This document shows positions 8,818 through 15,504 of a stretch of DNA of 33,893 nucleotides, in pieces (within the stretch, counting starts at the first letter, position 1; each line of letters starts with the position of its first letter). Source of the stretch: Candidatus Magasanikbacteria bacterium GW2011_GWA2_56_11. GTDB lineage: Bacteria; Patescibacteriota; Patescibacteriia; Magasanikbacterales; UBA922. Under the pieces are notes generated by a model that searched no databases, was not told the DNA's origin, and was given only the letters and a program-made list of their open reading frames with translations. The stretch is taken from positions 73,849 to 107,741 of the forward strand of contig LCRX01000001.1 in NCBI GenBank assembly GCA_001004885.1, written 5' to 3'. The translations under genes were made by a program, and so were the position numbers.

Positions 8818-8836
8818 AGCCGGTTTGTTTTATGAT
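8808..8836 (+). promoter_or_regulatory. Promoter of tRNA-Trp, overlapping the preceding terminator
   Basis: TTGATT at 8808-8813 (inside the terminator 3' arm and T tract), a 17-base spacer and TATGAT at 8831-8836. The start is predicted near 8843, three bases before the mature tRNA. Confidence 0.7.
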
Positions 8837-8845
8837 GATTGTCAT

Positions 8846-8919
8846 GGGCGCGTAGGTAAATGGTATACTTTCGGTCTCCAAAACCGAAGTCGTAGGTTCG
8901 ATTCCTACCGCGCCTGCCA
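8846..8919 (+). tRNA. trnW: tRNA-Trp (anticodon CCA)
   Basis: A full cloverleaf can be drawn. The acceptor stem is GGGCGCG (8846-8852) with CGCGCCT (8909-8915), the first pair being G-T. The D-stem is GGTA/TACT, the anticodon stem TCGGT/ACCGA around loop CTCCAAA, and the T-stem GTAGG/CCTAC around loop TTCGATT. The discriminator is G8916 and the 3' CCA (8917-8919) is encoded. Anticodon CCA reads UGG, so the product is tryptophan tRNA. It is flanked by its own promoter and terminator. Confidence 0.97.
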
Positions 8920-8921
8920 GG

Positions 8922-8944
8922 TGGCTCAACGGAGCCATTTTTTT
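8922..8944 (+). terminator. Terminator after tRNA-Trp
   Basis: A 6-base-pair stem TGGCTC/GAGCCA with loop AACG, followed by seven T residues (8938-8944). Textbook intrinsic terminator. Confidence 0.88.
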
Positions 8945-8955
8945 AATGAAACGGA

Positions 8956-8983
8956 TTGACAATTATACTATTTGCTATATACT
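8956..8983 (+). promoter_or_regulatory. Strong promoter giving a near-leaderless transcript
   Basis: Consensus TTGACA at 8956-8961, a 16-base spacer and TATACT at 8978-8983. Transcription should start around 8990, and the ATG of the next gene is at 8992, so the mRNA would have almost no leader. Confidence 0.8.
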
Positions 8984-8991
8984 TTATTTGT

Positions 8992-9165
8992 ATGACCAAA
9001 AAGAACATTATCTCCAGCCTTAAAGCTTACCGAAAATACTCTGCAAAAAAACGCCAGGGTTATCTTCGTGATTTTACCGAAAAGATGGTGTACCGTACAA
9101 CCAAGACCGAAAATCCGGAAACGACGAGAACGATGGTCAAGAAGGTGCTCAATCGAATTCACTAG
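8992..9165 (+). CDS. Small basic protein upstream of a Fic gene, function unknown
   Basis: 57 residues, lysine- and arginine-rich (MTKKNIISSLKAYRKYS at the start), mostly helical by appearance, with no membrane segment. I do not recognise a family. It ends 3 bases before the Fic start, so the two are co-transcribed from the consensus promoter at 8956. A small gene directly ahead of a Fic gene recalls FicA-FicT or VbhA-VbhT antitoxin-toxin pairs, but the S/T-xxx-E-G/N inhibitory motif of those antitoxins is not seen, so an antitoxin role is only a positional guess. An upstream in-frame TTG at 8956 lies in the promoter and is rejected as start. Confidence 0.6.
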   Translation: MTKKNIISSLKAYRKYSAKKRQGYLRDFTEKMVYRTTKTENPETTRTMVKKVLNRIH

Positions 9166-9168
9166 GCT

Positions 9169-9784
9169 ATGGCTAAGAAACGGATTGGCGAAACGAGTTA
9201 CCATGAGACCGCGTTTGGTATTATCCCACGTTCCCAACTGATCCCCCCTGGAAATAGAGGGTATCAAACGAGCGTGGGATTTTATAATTAAAAGCCGCGC
9301 AGGTGTTCCGCTAACAACGGCTTCTTTAAAAAGGGTTCATAAAGTTGGTTTTGGTTGGATTTTTCCAGAATACGGCGGCCAGTTTCGGAAGATTGAAGTT
9401 AAGGTTTCTAAACATTCACCCCCGAAATCGTACCTGGTACCTCAATTGACGGAGGATTTTGTGAAGGATTTAAAAGTTCGTCTTCGTTATTTACCCAAAA
9501 TCAATGCGGATAAATTTATTGATGAATTGGTTGGACTTATTGCTTGGGCTCATCATCGTTTCCTGTGGATCCACCCGTTCAAAGATTATAACGGCCGGAT
9601 TGGGCGGTTGCTTATTAATATTATTTTGCTTAACCTAGATTTACCGCCGATCGAATTGCAAGTTGATACTCCTGCCGGAAGGAAGAAATATATTGATGCC
9701 TTACAGCAAGCTGACGCTGGTAGTTATGAGAAATTAGAAAAACTTATTCGGTCCGCACTTGAGGAGACAATAGGGGAGATCTGA
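9169..9784 (+). pseudogene. Fic-domain protein, frameshifted at a C6 run
   Basis: ATG 9169 opens a frame encoding MAKKRIGETSYHETAFG through IIPRSQLIP. This runs into six cytosines (9243-9248) and stops at about base 9291. Removing one C restores LEIEGIKRAWDFII and a continuous Fic protein to the stop at 9784, about 204 residues. The Fic motif HPFKDYNGRIGR (His at 9572) is intact except that the usual DGN is DYN. Fic enzymes transfer AMP or related groups from nucleotides to target side chains using the motif His. The single-base shift may be a sequencing error, recent inactivation or a slipping tract. The gene sits 3 bases behind the small basic protein and is followed by a terminator at 9837. 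Confidence 0.82.
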
Positions 9785-9836
9785 AAAAAGTTCCAATATC
9801 CGTCCACGACGGCCTGCTCGTAAAGTACGTCAGAAC

Positions 9837-9862
9837 CTAAAAAGGCCGCCAGGCCTTTTTAG
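9837..9862 (+). terminator. Terminator after the Fic gene
   Basis: A perfect 11-base-pair stem (9837-9847 with 9852-9862), loop GCCA, with an A5 tract on the left arm and T5 on the right arm. Confidence 0.78.
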
Positions 9863-9869
9863 CATATTA

Positions 9870-9898
9870 TTGATGAACTTAGGGCAATGTGCTACCAT
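9870..9898 (+). promoter_or_regulatory. Possible extended -10 promoter for the gene at 10023
   Basis: TTGATG at 9870-9875, a 17-base spacer and TACCAT at 9893-9898 preceded by TGC. It is weaker than the other promoters here. It would give a leader of about 118 bases, in which I see nothing further. Confidence 0.4.
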
Positions 9899-10022
9899 TC
9901 TTTCGTGTCGACCCTTGCTAAATTTATTTTGAATCTCACATTTCGGAACAGGCGGCTAGACGGCGGGAATCCGGCATAAAGCACGCGGTTTCCGTATCGA
10001 AGCCGCTTATATTAGAGAGAAT

Positions 10023-10661
10023 ATGAAGAAAAAATTACTGCTCCTGCCGGTAATAGTCATTATTTATCTCCTTTTGCATTTGGTTGTCAAATATAATGAA
10101 AATAGAAAGGATGAACTCATTGAAGCTCAGGTACGAGGAGAAATGGAAGATAGATATGAAACATTCAGCCGGGAATTGGCGACATGGAAGATCTTTGAGT
10201 TTAAAGAAATGGGTTATAAAGCATCATTTCCTGACGAGCCCAAATACGAGGTGTTAAAGCTGGAAATTGAGGGCAAGCAGGATATTGAGTACGAACGTAT
10301 TTCTGCCCCCATTGGGAGTGAGGCCTATGATCCCGAGATTTCGTATGTTGTCATAAAAAGGGGGTATAGTGAAGAAAATATTGAATTCGGGAGTAAAAGA
10401 TTATTGGAGGATTCCGTATATTTTTTGTCTTGGATTGAAAATGCAGAACAAGTGTCCAGCAATTTTGGGACATTTAAGGGGTATGATTCGTTGAGATTTG
10501 AATTAGAGGCAATAAATACTGGGTTTATATACAAAGGAGAGGTGATTTACCGTCCCGCACATAAAAGTACGTATATAATTATGCAAAAAGACAAAAAGTA
10601 TAAAGGTGCCCCCGGAGGGATGTACGATCATTTACTTGAATCTTTCGAGTTTCTTGAGTAG
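10023..10661 (+). CDS. Membrane-anchored protein of unknown function, PsbP-like C-terminal domain possible
   Basis: 212 residues. A lysine start (MKKK) and one hydrophobic helix (residues about 4-23) make an uncleaved signal anchor, followed by a charged linker. From about residue 62 there is a domain with YKASFPDEPKYE, resembling the SFP-xEP opening of PsbP-like domains, and a closing LLESFEFLE strand. The function of such domains in bacteria is mostly unknown. The gene is clearly AT-richer than the flanking core genes, as are its neighbours, which fits acquired DNA. It precedes a lipoprotein gene by 24 bases and is probably co-transcribed with it. The family call is weak; extracytoplasmic location is likely. 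Confidence 0.6.
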   Translation: MKKKLLLLPVIVIIYLLLHLVVKYNENRKDELIEAQVRGEMEDRYETFSRELATWKIFEFKEMGYKASFPDEPKYEVLKLEIEGKQDIEYERISAPIGSEAYDPEISYVVIKRGYSEENIEFGSKRLLEDSVYFLSWIENAEQVSSNFGTFKGYDSLRFELEAINTGFIYKGEVIYRPAHKSTYIIMQKDKKYKGAPGGMYDHLLESFEFLE

Positions 10662-10685
10662 TCAGGTATTTCTCGTTGTTGCCTT

Positions 10686-11423
10686 ATGTATTTACATAAT
10701 ATTCGAGCAGCTAAATTTGGCCTCTCGTTTGTGGTTGTGATTTTGCTAGGTGCAGGATGCACCAACGTGCTAGAAAAGCCCATCGTAAAAGAATTTGAGC
10801 CAATTAATGCGGAAGCCCCAGAGAAAATGGAAGATATTTTGACCGAAAGTAATCTCGAATACGGTGTTAACCGCCTCGATCTGGCAGCGCTTCAAAGGAA
10901 GGAGTGCATTTCAGGCGGTAGTACTGGGCCAAGTAAAGTGGAAGCTTTTGGGAAAAACGGTGCGAAAAAGTACACTTTTACGTGCGGCGACGGAGGCGGT
11001 TATGAGGAAGAGGTGCTTTTTGTAAGCGCTTCACAGCGGCCCATGTTTTATTATCGTCAAGGAAATTTGCTCGGTGGCATTGAATTTCAAAGATCCAAAG
11101 ATAAGACATCATACGGCATCAATGCTAATTACAGCGTGATTGAGCCTTGCTCCGGAGAGCTCGGTGGTTTTGACGGAAAAATTCGGGTCGAAGAGATGCT
11201 ACTCAATGGTAGGGCGGATCTACATTCAGGGAATGCTGACCTCCCCTTTGTGCAGAACGGCTGTAGTTTTTTTCCAACCAACTTTACCGTACTTGACCAA
11301 ACATTTTTTAACGCGACATTCGAGGTCGCTGGAAAAAAATTCATCATCAACTTGCGAATGCCGCAGCCGTTTGTAGTTCAATTTGGTGATCCGGCGGCAT
11401 ATTACAAGGCTTCGGGTACATGA
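10686..11423 (+). CDS. Putative lipoprotein of unknown function
   Basis: 245 residues. A hydrophobic signal segment ends in ILLGAGC (Cys25), a lipobox-like site with Gly rather than Leu at -3, followed by TNVLEKPIV. The mature part is soluble and mixed, with several cysteines (such as KECISGG, FTCGDGGG, EPCSGE and QNGCSFF) that could form disulfides outside the cytoplasm. I recognise no family. It is probably in an operon with the gene at 10023, and a hairpin terminator follows at 11461. Composition is AT-rich like the rest of this island. The start ATG 10686 has TT before it and no Shine-Dalgarno sequence. Confidence 0.6.
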   Translation: MYLHNIRAAKFGLSFVVVILLGAGCTNVLEKPIVKEFEPINAEAPEKMEDILTESNLEYGVNRLDLAALQRKECISGGSTGPSKVEAFGKNGAKKYTFTCGDGGGYEEEVLFVSASQRPMFYYRQGNLLGGIEFQRSKDKTSYGINANYSVIEPCSGELGGFDGKIRVEEMLLNGRADLHSGNADLPFVQNGCSFFPTNFTVLDQTFFNATFEVAGKKFIINLRMPQPFVVQFGDPAAYYKASGT

Positions 11424-11460
11424 GATAGGTTCTAACGTCATCCACGACGGCCCGTTAGTT

Positions 11461-11489
11461 ACAAAAACAGGAGTTTTTCTCTGTTTTGT
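11461..11489 (+). terminator. Terminator after the lipoprotein gene
   Basis: ACAAAAACAG (11461-11470) pairs with CTGTTTTGT (11481-11489) with one bulged A. The loop is T-rich. Confidence 0.5.
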
Positions 11490-11526
11490 CTTATTTGGGC
11501 TGGAGTGGAGTAATCCTGGCTGCGGT

Positions 11527-11556
11527 TTGATTATTCGCCAGGAGCCATAGTATACT
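11527..11556 (+). promoter_or_regulatory. Promoter of the metallopeptidase-like operon
   Basis: TTGATT at 11527-11532, an 18-base spacer and TATACT at 11551-11556. The start is predicted near 11563, giving a 27-base leader. Confidence 0.65.
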
Positions 11557-11589
11557 CACGGCATCCGTTTTTCTAAGTATTCATAATCT

Positions 11590-12531
11590 ATGAGAGAAGT
11601 TTCGCCCCAAGTGGAGCAGGGGGTGCAAAAGTATATTTCAGAAGTCAAAGAAGCGATTGGCGACCGTCCGACTGTACTTCAGGAAGTAGATTTTCCAATT
11701 TTGGAAGAGATATTTAAAAAGATGCTTATCAAGTGCGGGATTGCCGGGGAAGGGATAAACTTTTTAGGACCGGAAAGAATAGTCGCCGACTATCGTTACG
11801 CCGGTTATGGCGGCAGCTATTCGCCCGAAGGGAATGTGATAAAAATTTACGATAGCGAAAGAGCGCAAAATCTTATTGGCTTCTTAAGGGAAGAAGGCGT
11901 TGAAGAAGACGACGCCGCGGTCAAAGAATTTAAACGATTAGCCGGAATTTCGGCCCTTATCCACGAAGAAACTCATGCCGTAGCCAGGAGCGTCTGTGTA
12001 AAGGCCGGCGAAGGGAGTAGTAAGTACGCGCCAGAGGGCCGGATTGTGCGGCAGCAGTTGGGTTATCAAATTGATCAGCTCAAGGATCCTTCGCAGGACA
12101 GTGATTTTGTCGAGGATGTTGACAGTTTTTTTGCCGCTTTCAACGAGGCCATAACCGAAATGATCGCCCGAGAAATTTTTTATGAGTATCTACAGGCCAA
12201 TGGCCTAAACTCTACGCCGGGAGCGAAGTTTGCGCAAAAATATCTCGAGGGCAAACATCAATATAATGTTTTTATCGTAATAGCGGAGAAAATGGCCGAT
12301 AAAATAGCGCGTAAAACCGGCCAGAGTCGGGACGCTGTTTTGCAGGCGTTCAAGCGGGGAATGATCGAGGGCGAGGTTATTACTCAAGGCGAGTCCAGAG
12401 AATGGTTTGAAGAGATATTTACCAAAGATTTTTTTAGTTCACTAGAAAAATTGGACACTTACGATTACGACGCGGCAGCAAATTTTATTGATGAGTGGTT
12501 TGAAGGAGAGCTTGGATCGGGAACTCAGTAG
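11590..12531 (+). CDS. HExxH zinc metallopeptidase-like protein, cytoplasmic
   Basis: 313 residues, acidic, no signal peptide. ALIHEETHAVAR supplies an HExxH site (His125, Glu126, His129). NEAITEMIARE about 57-61 residues later offers Glu186 or Glu190 as the third ligand, the gluzincin arrangement. I know no named family for the rest. It is the first gene of a likely operon with the PEP-mobile-domain gene (7 bases downstream) and the zinc-ribbon gene, driven by the promoter at 11527. Such HExxH proteins in these lineages may be peptidases acting on a few targets or on a phage or host factor, but no substrate can be read here. The start is ATG 11590, with CT before it and no Shine-Dalgarno sequence. 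Confidence 0.62.
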   Translation: MREVSPQVEQGVQKYISEVKEAIGDRPTVLQEVDFPILEEIFKKMLIKCGIAGEGINFLGPERIVADYRYAGYGGSYSPEGNVIKIYDSERAQNLIGFLREEGVEEDDAAVKEFKRLAGISALIHEETHAVARSVCVKAGEGSSKYAPEGRIVRQQLGYQIDQLKDPSQDSDFVEDVDSFFAAFNEAITEMIAREIFYEYLQANGLNSTPGAKFAQKYLEGKHQYNVFIVIAEKMADKIARKTGQSRDAVLQAFKRGMIEGEVITQGESREWFEEIFTKDFFSSLEKLDTYDYDAAANFIDEWFEGELGSGTQ

Positions 12532-12537
12532 TTTACT

Positions 12538-13590
12538 ATGCGCAAAAAACTCCACTGGAAAAAAATCCTAACACGCGAGTACACTTTTCTGTACGCCAGT
12601 TACGGTGTTGACTGTTTTAAGATAATGAAAAGAACGGTCGGCACGACTCTGGACTTTGACTTTTTTTATGGCGAAGGAAAGATACTGACGATTTATCGCA
12701 TTGAAAAAGATATTTTGAATTCTTACCGGCTGATAGAAAAAATCGCCAGACGAAGTGAAGCGGAAATTTTAAGGAAGATGGATAATTTTGAGGAACTTAC
12801 TCGGCGAGTTTACGCATTATTCGCGACCATCAAAAAAACAAGAGATAAACAACAGATTAAAAAGTTCCTCATAGAGTTGGATAAGACTTTCCTCATCACC
12901 TTAAGTCATTATTTGTTTTTTGTATTTTTGGGGTATGCCGGTGATCGGCCGTCGATAGCCCGATTCCTAAAGAAAAATTTGGAGAGGTTCGGTAAAATCC
13001 GTACTTCGACTATTGACACCGACATGAATATCGAGTACCCCAATTTGTTCGGGAAGTACGACAAAAAGCTAAGGGCCTCGGCCTCCTATATGACCAGGAG
13101 TGAACTGATGGGAGCGCTACGGGGCAAAGCCTTGCCGTTGGACAAAATAAAAAACAGAAAAAAACGCTACCTGGTAGTGATGAAGAACCGCCGGGCTAAG
13201 GAGTGCGATTTAGACCGGATAGACGACGTATTGGCTAAAGAGCTAGGACAACCAAAAAAGGTGGCCCAAAATTTCGTTAAGGGGCAGATTGCGTGCAGGG
13301 GGAAAGTACGCGGTCCGGCTGTGGTCGTGTTTAGCCGGGACGATTACGTCAAAATTAAAAAGGGCGATATTCTCATTACGCCCATGACCAAACCCAATAT
13401 TGTACCTTTTTTACCCAAAGTTCGCGGCATTGTCACTAACGATGGCGGAGCTCTTTCCCATGCCTCAATCATCTCGCGCGAGATGAAAATCCCTTGCGTC
13501 GTGGGGACAATATATGCGACCGACGTATTCAGGGATGGTGATTTGGTCGAAATTGATACTGAAAAAGGGGAGGCCCGAAAACAAGGTTAA
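12538..13590 (+). CDS. Protein with C-terminal PEP-utilising enzyme mobile (phosphohistidine) domain
   Basis: 350 residues. The last about 95 residues match the swivelling phosphohistidine domain of PEP synthase, pyruvate phosphate dikinase and PTS enzyme I: GDILITPMTKPN, then TNDGGALSHASIISREMKIP with the phosphorylatable His308, then CVVGT and DGDLVEIDTEKG. The ATP-grasp and PEP-binding TIM-barrel domains are absent. The first about 250 residues are unrecognised, basic and helical. So this is not a complete PEP synthase; it may be a phospho-relay or a tailored phosphotransferase. The position 7 bases after the HExxH gene and 16 before the zinc ribbon suggests a common function. The domain call is firm, the role unknown. 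Confidence 0.78.
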   Translation: MRKKLHWKKILTREYTFLYASYGVDCFKIMKRTVGTTLDFDFFYGEGKILTIYRIEKDILNSYRLIEKIARRSEAEILRKMDNFEELTRRVYALFATIKKTRDKQQIKKFLIELDKTFLITLSHYLFFVFLGYAGDRPSIARFLKKNLERFGKIRTSTIDTDMNIEYPNLFGKYDKKLRASASYMTRSELMGALRGKALPLDKIKNRKKRYLVVMKNRRAKECDLDRIDDVLAKELGQPKKVAQNFVKGQIACRGKVRGPAVVVFSRDDYVKIKKGDILITPMTKPNIVPFLPKVRGIVTNDGGALSHASIISREMKIPCVVGTIYATDVFRDGDLVEIDTEKGEARKQG

Positions 13591-13606
13591 TTCTAACAAT
13601 TTGTAT

Positions 13607-13807
13607 ATGCAAAATAATCCCGCCCACAGTAGCCCCTGTCCAATCTGCAAGGGAAATGAATTTACCTGGGGTGATCTCCGCGCCCAAGGTATAAAGTTTG
13701 TTCCCGGTGATGGGTCGGTATTAGACAAATTGGGCCTTACCTGGGGAACAAAAATTCAAGCCCGGCAATGCAATGCCTGCCACAACGTGCAAATGTTCAA
13801 TGCCTAG
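13607..13807 (+). CDS. Small zinc-ribbon protein
   Basis: 66 residues. Two cysteine pairs, CPIC (about residue 11) and CNAC (about residue 57), flank a short beta-rich domain containing GDGSVLDKLGLTWGTK. This is a treble-clef or ribbon layout resembling small bacterial nucleic-acid-binding zinc-finger proteins. The start is ATG 13607 (TAT before it); the frame is open further upstream into the previous gene, but no better start is seen there. It is the last gene of the string 11590-13807, separated from the mobile-domain gene by 16 bases. Function unknown. Confidence 0.65.
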   Translation: MQNNPAHSSPCPICKGNEFTWGDLRAQGIKFVPGDGSVLDKLGLTWGTKIQARQCNACHNVQMFNA

Positions 13808-13850
13808 ATTTCGATCAAAAAATATCCTATTTATCCTACCTAATAATGGT

Positions 13851-13866
13851 AAAACGCCGGCGTTTT
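13851..13866 (+). terminator. Weak terminator-like palindrome
   Basis: AAAACGCC/GGCGTTTT is a perfect 16-base palindrome ending in T4, 44 bases after the zinc-ribbon stop. The stem is short, so efficiency is doubtful. Confidence 0.4.
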
Positions 13867-13926
13867 CTGTCTATGATGGCTGTTAACCTACCAGGCTAAA
13901 ACTTTGACTCACTGCATTACGGGTCT

Positions 13927-14925
13927 ATGAGGAGCATTTTTTTTATCCTCCTTTGGTCTTCGCCGGTTCTCAACACCGCTCTTTATTATTATCGAAAATG
14001 GATCAATAAACAGCGAAAAGAGGGAAAATTTTTGAAAGCGGGGGTGCATATCCATAAGGTAATTATCAGCGGACCAAAAAATTGGCTGTGGTTTCGCCAT
14101 TTTTTTGAAGACTTTCTTATAAAATTTGTTCTGGCCTCTGTTCCGGCAATGATTCTGTGGGATATTCGTTTTTTTGCTGTTCTCCTGTCTATTGGATTTT
14201 TGGCTTTAATTTTAAAGATTGGCCTTACTTTGCATCCCTACCCGTGGCCGGTATTTTTTTGGGGTAAGAGGGGGGTATGGACTTTTTATCGTTTCACTTT
14301 TTACTATCTACGCGGTTTTGGCGCTTTTATTCTGGGCGGACTTGCCGGCGCTGCTTTGCTAATAATATCCGTGGAAATTTTTTCGACGAAACCTGAAATG
14401 CTACTGTTCGAGCCTACCGTTTTGGCCCGCTTTATCGACAATAGCGTGGGGACGACTCCGATTTGGGTACTTTACGCGGCGGTGATTATTTTCGTCATTG
14501 CGATGGTGCTGAATATTTTTTACCTGCTTTTTAGGATCACGCCGCTATTCACCAGATTCTATGTTGAATACAATAGCGGGGTACTGCGGCTAGTTGGCCG
14601 GGTGAGCAAAAAGGAAATGGCGAAAATAGATTTTAATAAGCCATATTCATGCGAACAAGCCTGCGATGATAGGTCATCATGGAGTTTTGGCGAACTGGAG
14701 ACATACATTTTCGCACAAGATAATAAAGCGGTCGCGATTACGGAGAGTTTGTACGGATCTTGGGGAGAAGATTCCGTGCCCCGCGGCAGGCCCCGCACCC
14801 GTGCCAGGCCGTGGATATGGGACGCCAAATTGCCCAGTCAAGTGGGCGTTACCTATGTGCTGACTCCGGAAGAGTGTGGTATCATCTTCGATGAATTAAT
14901 AAAAAAATACAAGAAAAAGGGGTGA
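13927..14925 (+). CDS. Polytopic membrane protein of unknown function
   Basis: 332 residues with hydrophobic segments near 1-20, 65-98, 120-155 and 178-205, followed by a soluble C-terminal domain of about 125 residues with an arginine-rich patch (RGRPRTRARPW). No known family is recognised. The start ATG 13927 is preceded by TCT with no Shine-Dalgarno sequence. Codon and base composition are AT-rich, like the genes from 8992 on, and it is the last gene of that stretch. It converges on the small coiled-coil gene at 15102, with a palindromic terminator between them. The about 120 bases before it hold the weak terminator at 13851 and no clear promoter. Confidence 0.6.
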   Translation: MRSIFFILLWSSPVLNTALYYYRKWINKQRKEGKFLKAGVHIHKVIISGPKNWLWFRHFFEDFLIKFVLASVPAMILWDIRFFAVLLSIGFLALILKIGLTLHPYPWPVFFWGKRGVWTFYRFTFYYLRGFGAFILGGLAGAALLIISVEIFSTKPEMLLFEPTVLARFIDNSVGTTPIWVLYAAVIIFVIAMVLNIFYLLFRITPLFTRFYVEYNSGVLRLVGRVSKKEMAKIDFNKPYSCEQACDDRSSWSFGELETYIFAQDNKAVAITESLYGSWGEDSVPRGRPRTRARPWIWDAKLPSQVGVTYVLTPEECGIIFDELIKKYKKKG

Positions 14926-15058
14926 TCTTGCGGTTGATAGGTGTTTACCGACAGACCATCCGTACCGTTAACAGTTGCCGTGAACTTTTAGAATCAGTGG
15001 TACCGATGGTTGCTGAACTAAGGTAATCATCCTCCCTTGTATTGACCTTGTACTGATA

Positions 15059-15086
15059 AAAATAACGGCCGCGCGGCCGTTATTTT
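15059..15086. terminator. Perfect palindromic bidirectional terminator
   Basis: Complementary 14-base arms (15059-15072 and 15073-15086) with A4 on the left edge and T4 on the right edge. It lies between the convergent genes ending at 14925 (+) and 15102 (-). About 130 further bases on its left hold no gene I can see. Confidence 0.8.
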
Positions 15087-15101
15087 GTGCGTAAATCTTT
15101 T

Positions 15102-15356
15102 TTAGACGCCGACCGCCTGTTTAATACCCGCTTTTTGCTCCAGCACGGTAACGCGTTCGTCGAGATTGCGGTAGTCAATCTGCCAGGCGGCCTGCGAGAG
15201 GCGCAGGTCGATGCGCTCGATATCGGTTTTGAGTCCCTGTAGTGTGCCGTCGACTCCGATAAGTCTGCTCTCGATTCCATCGATTTTTCCGCCCATCTCT
15301 GCAAAACCCTGGGCCACCATGGCCGCCAGGTCATCCAAGGTAATTTTTTTCTTCAT
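15102..15356 (-). CDS. Small coiled-coil protein
   Basis: 84 residues from the ATG at 15356, opening MKKKITLDDLAAMVAQGF and then heptad-like through IDGIESRLIGVDGTLQG and the LDERVTVLEQKAG end, so a coiled coil is likely over most of its length. Similar short proteins with this opening are common in Patescibacteria and have no assigned function. The start is fixed by AAGGAGG (complement of 15365-15371) 8 bases upstream, one of only three strong Shine-Dalgarno sequences in the window. It has a near-consensus promoter at 15398-15425 and is transcribed away from the phosphoribosyltransferase gene. The protein is cytoplasmic, with no signal or membrane segment. Confidence 0.75.
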   Translation of the reverse strand: MKKKITLDDLAAMVAQGFAEMGGKIDGIESRLIGVDGTLQGLKTDIERIDLRLSQAAWQIDYRNLDERVTVLEQKAGIKQAVGV

Positions 15357-15397
15357 AAAATTTTCCTCCTTAGATAATAAATGGCGCTCTTTAAACG

Positions 15398-15425
15398 AGT
15401 ATACCACGGCGCTAAACGCTGTCAA
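15398..15425 (-). promoter_or_regulatory. Promoter of the small coiled-coil gene
   Basis: On the complement: TTGACA (15420-15425), a 16-base spacer and TATACT (15398-15403) preceded by TGG, so consensus plus extended -10. Confidence 0.82.
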
Positions 15426-15441
15426 TTTGCTTTTGCGTCTA

Positions 15442-15471
15442 TTGCCAGGCAGCTTTAAAATGGCGTACAAT
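15442..15471 (+). promoter_or_regulatory. Divergent promoter for the phosphoribosyltransferase gene
   Basis: TTGCCA at 15442-15447, an 18-base spacer and TACAAT at 15466-15471. It is back to back with the minus-strand promoter, the two -35 boxes being 16 bases apart. It predicts a leader of about 27 bases. Confidence 0.6.
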
Positions 15472-15504
15472 GAGGGGTGTCCTTCCAGGTAATGACAGCC
15501 AGGT

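Noticed and set aside
9782-9840. Reading TGA as sense after the Fic gene, which would extend the protein to a later TAA
   Set aside because: Some CPR lineages recode UGA, but other genes in the window end cleanly at TGA followed by terminators or new starts, and the extension matches no Fic homologue I know.
11431-11460. CTAAC...GTTAG arrangement resembling an integron attC site
   Set aside because: The paired ends are only 5 bases, the whole is far shorter than the smallest attC sites, consensus positions are off, and no integrase is present.
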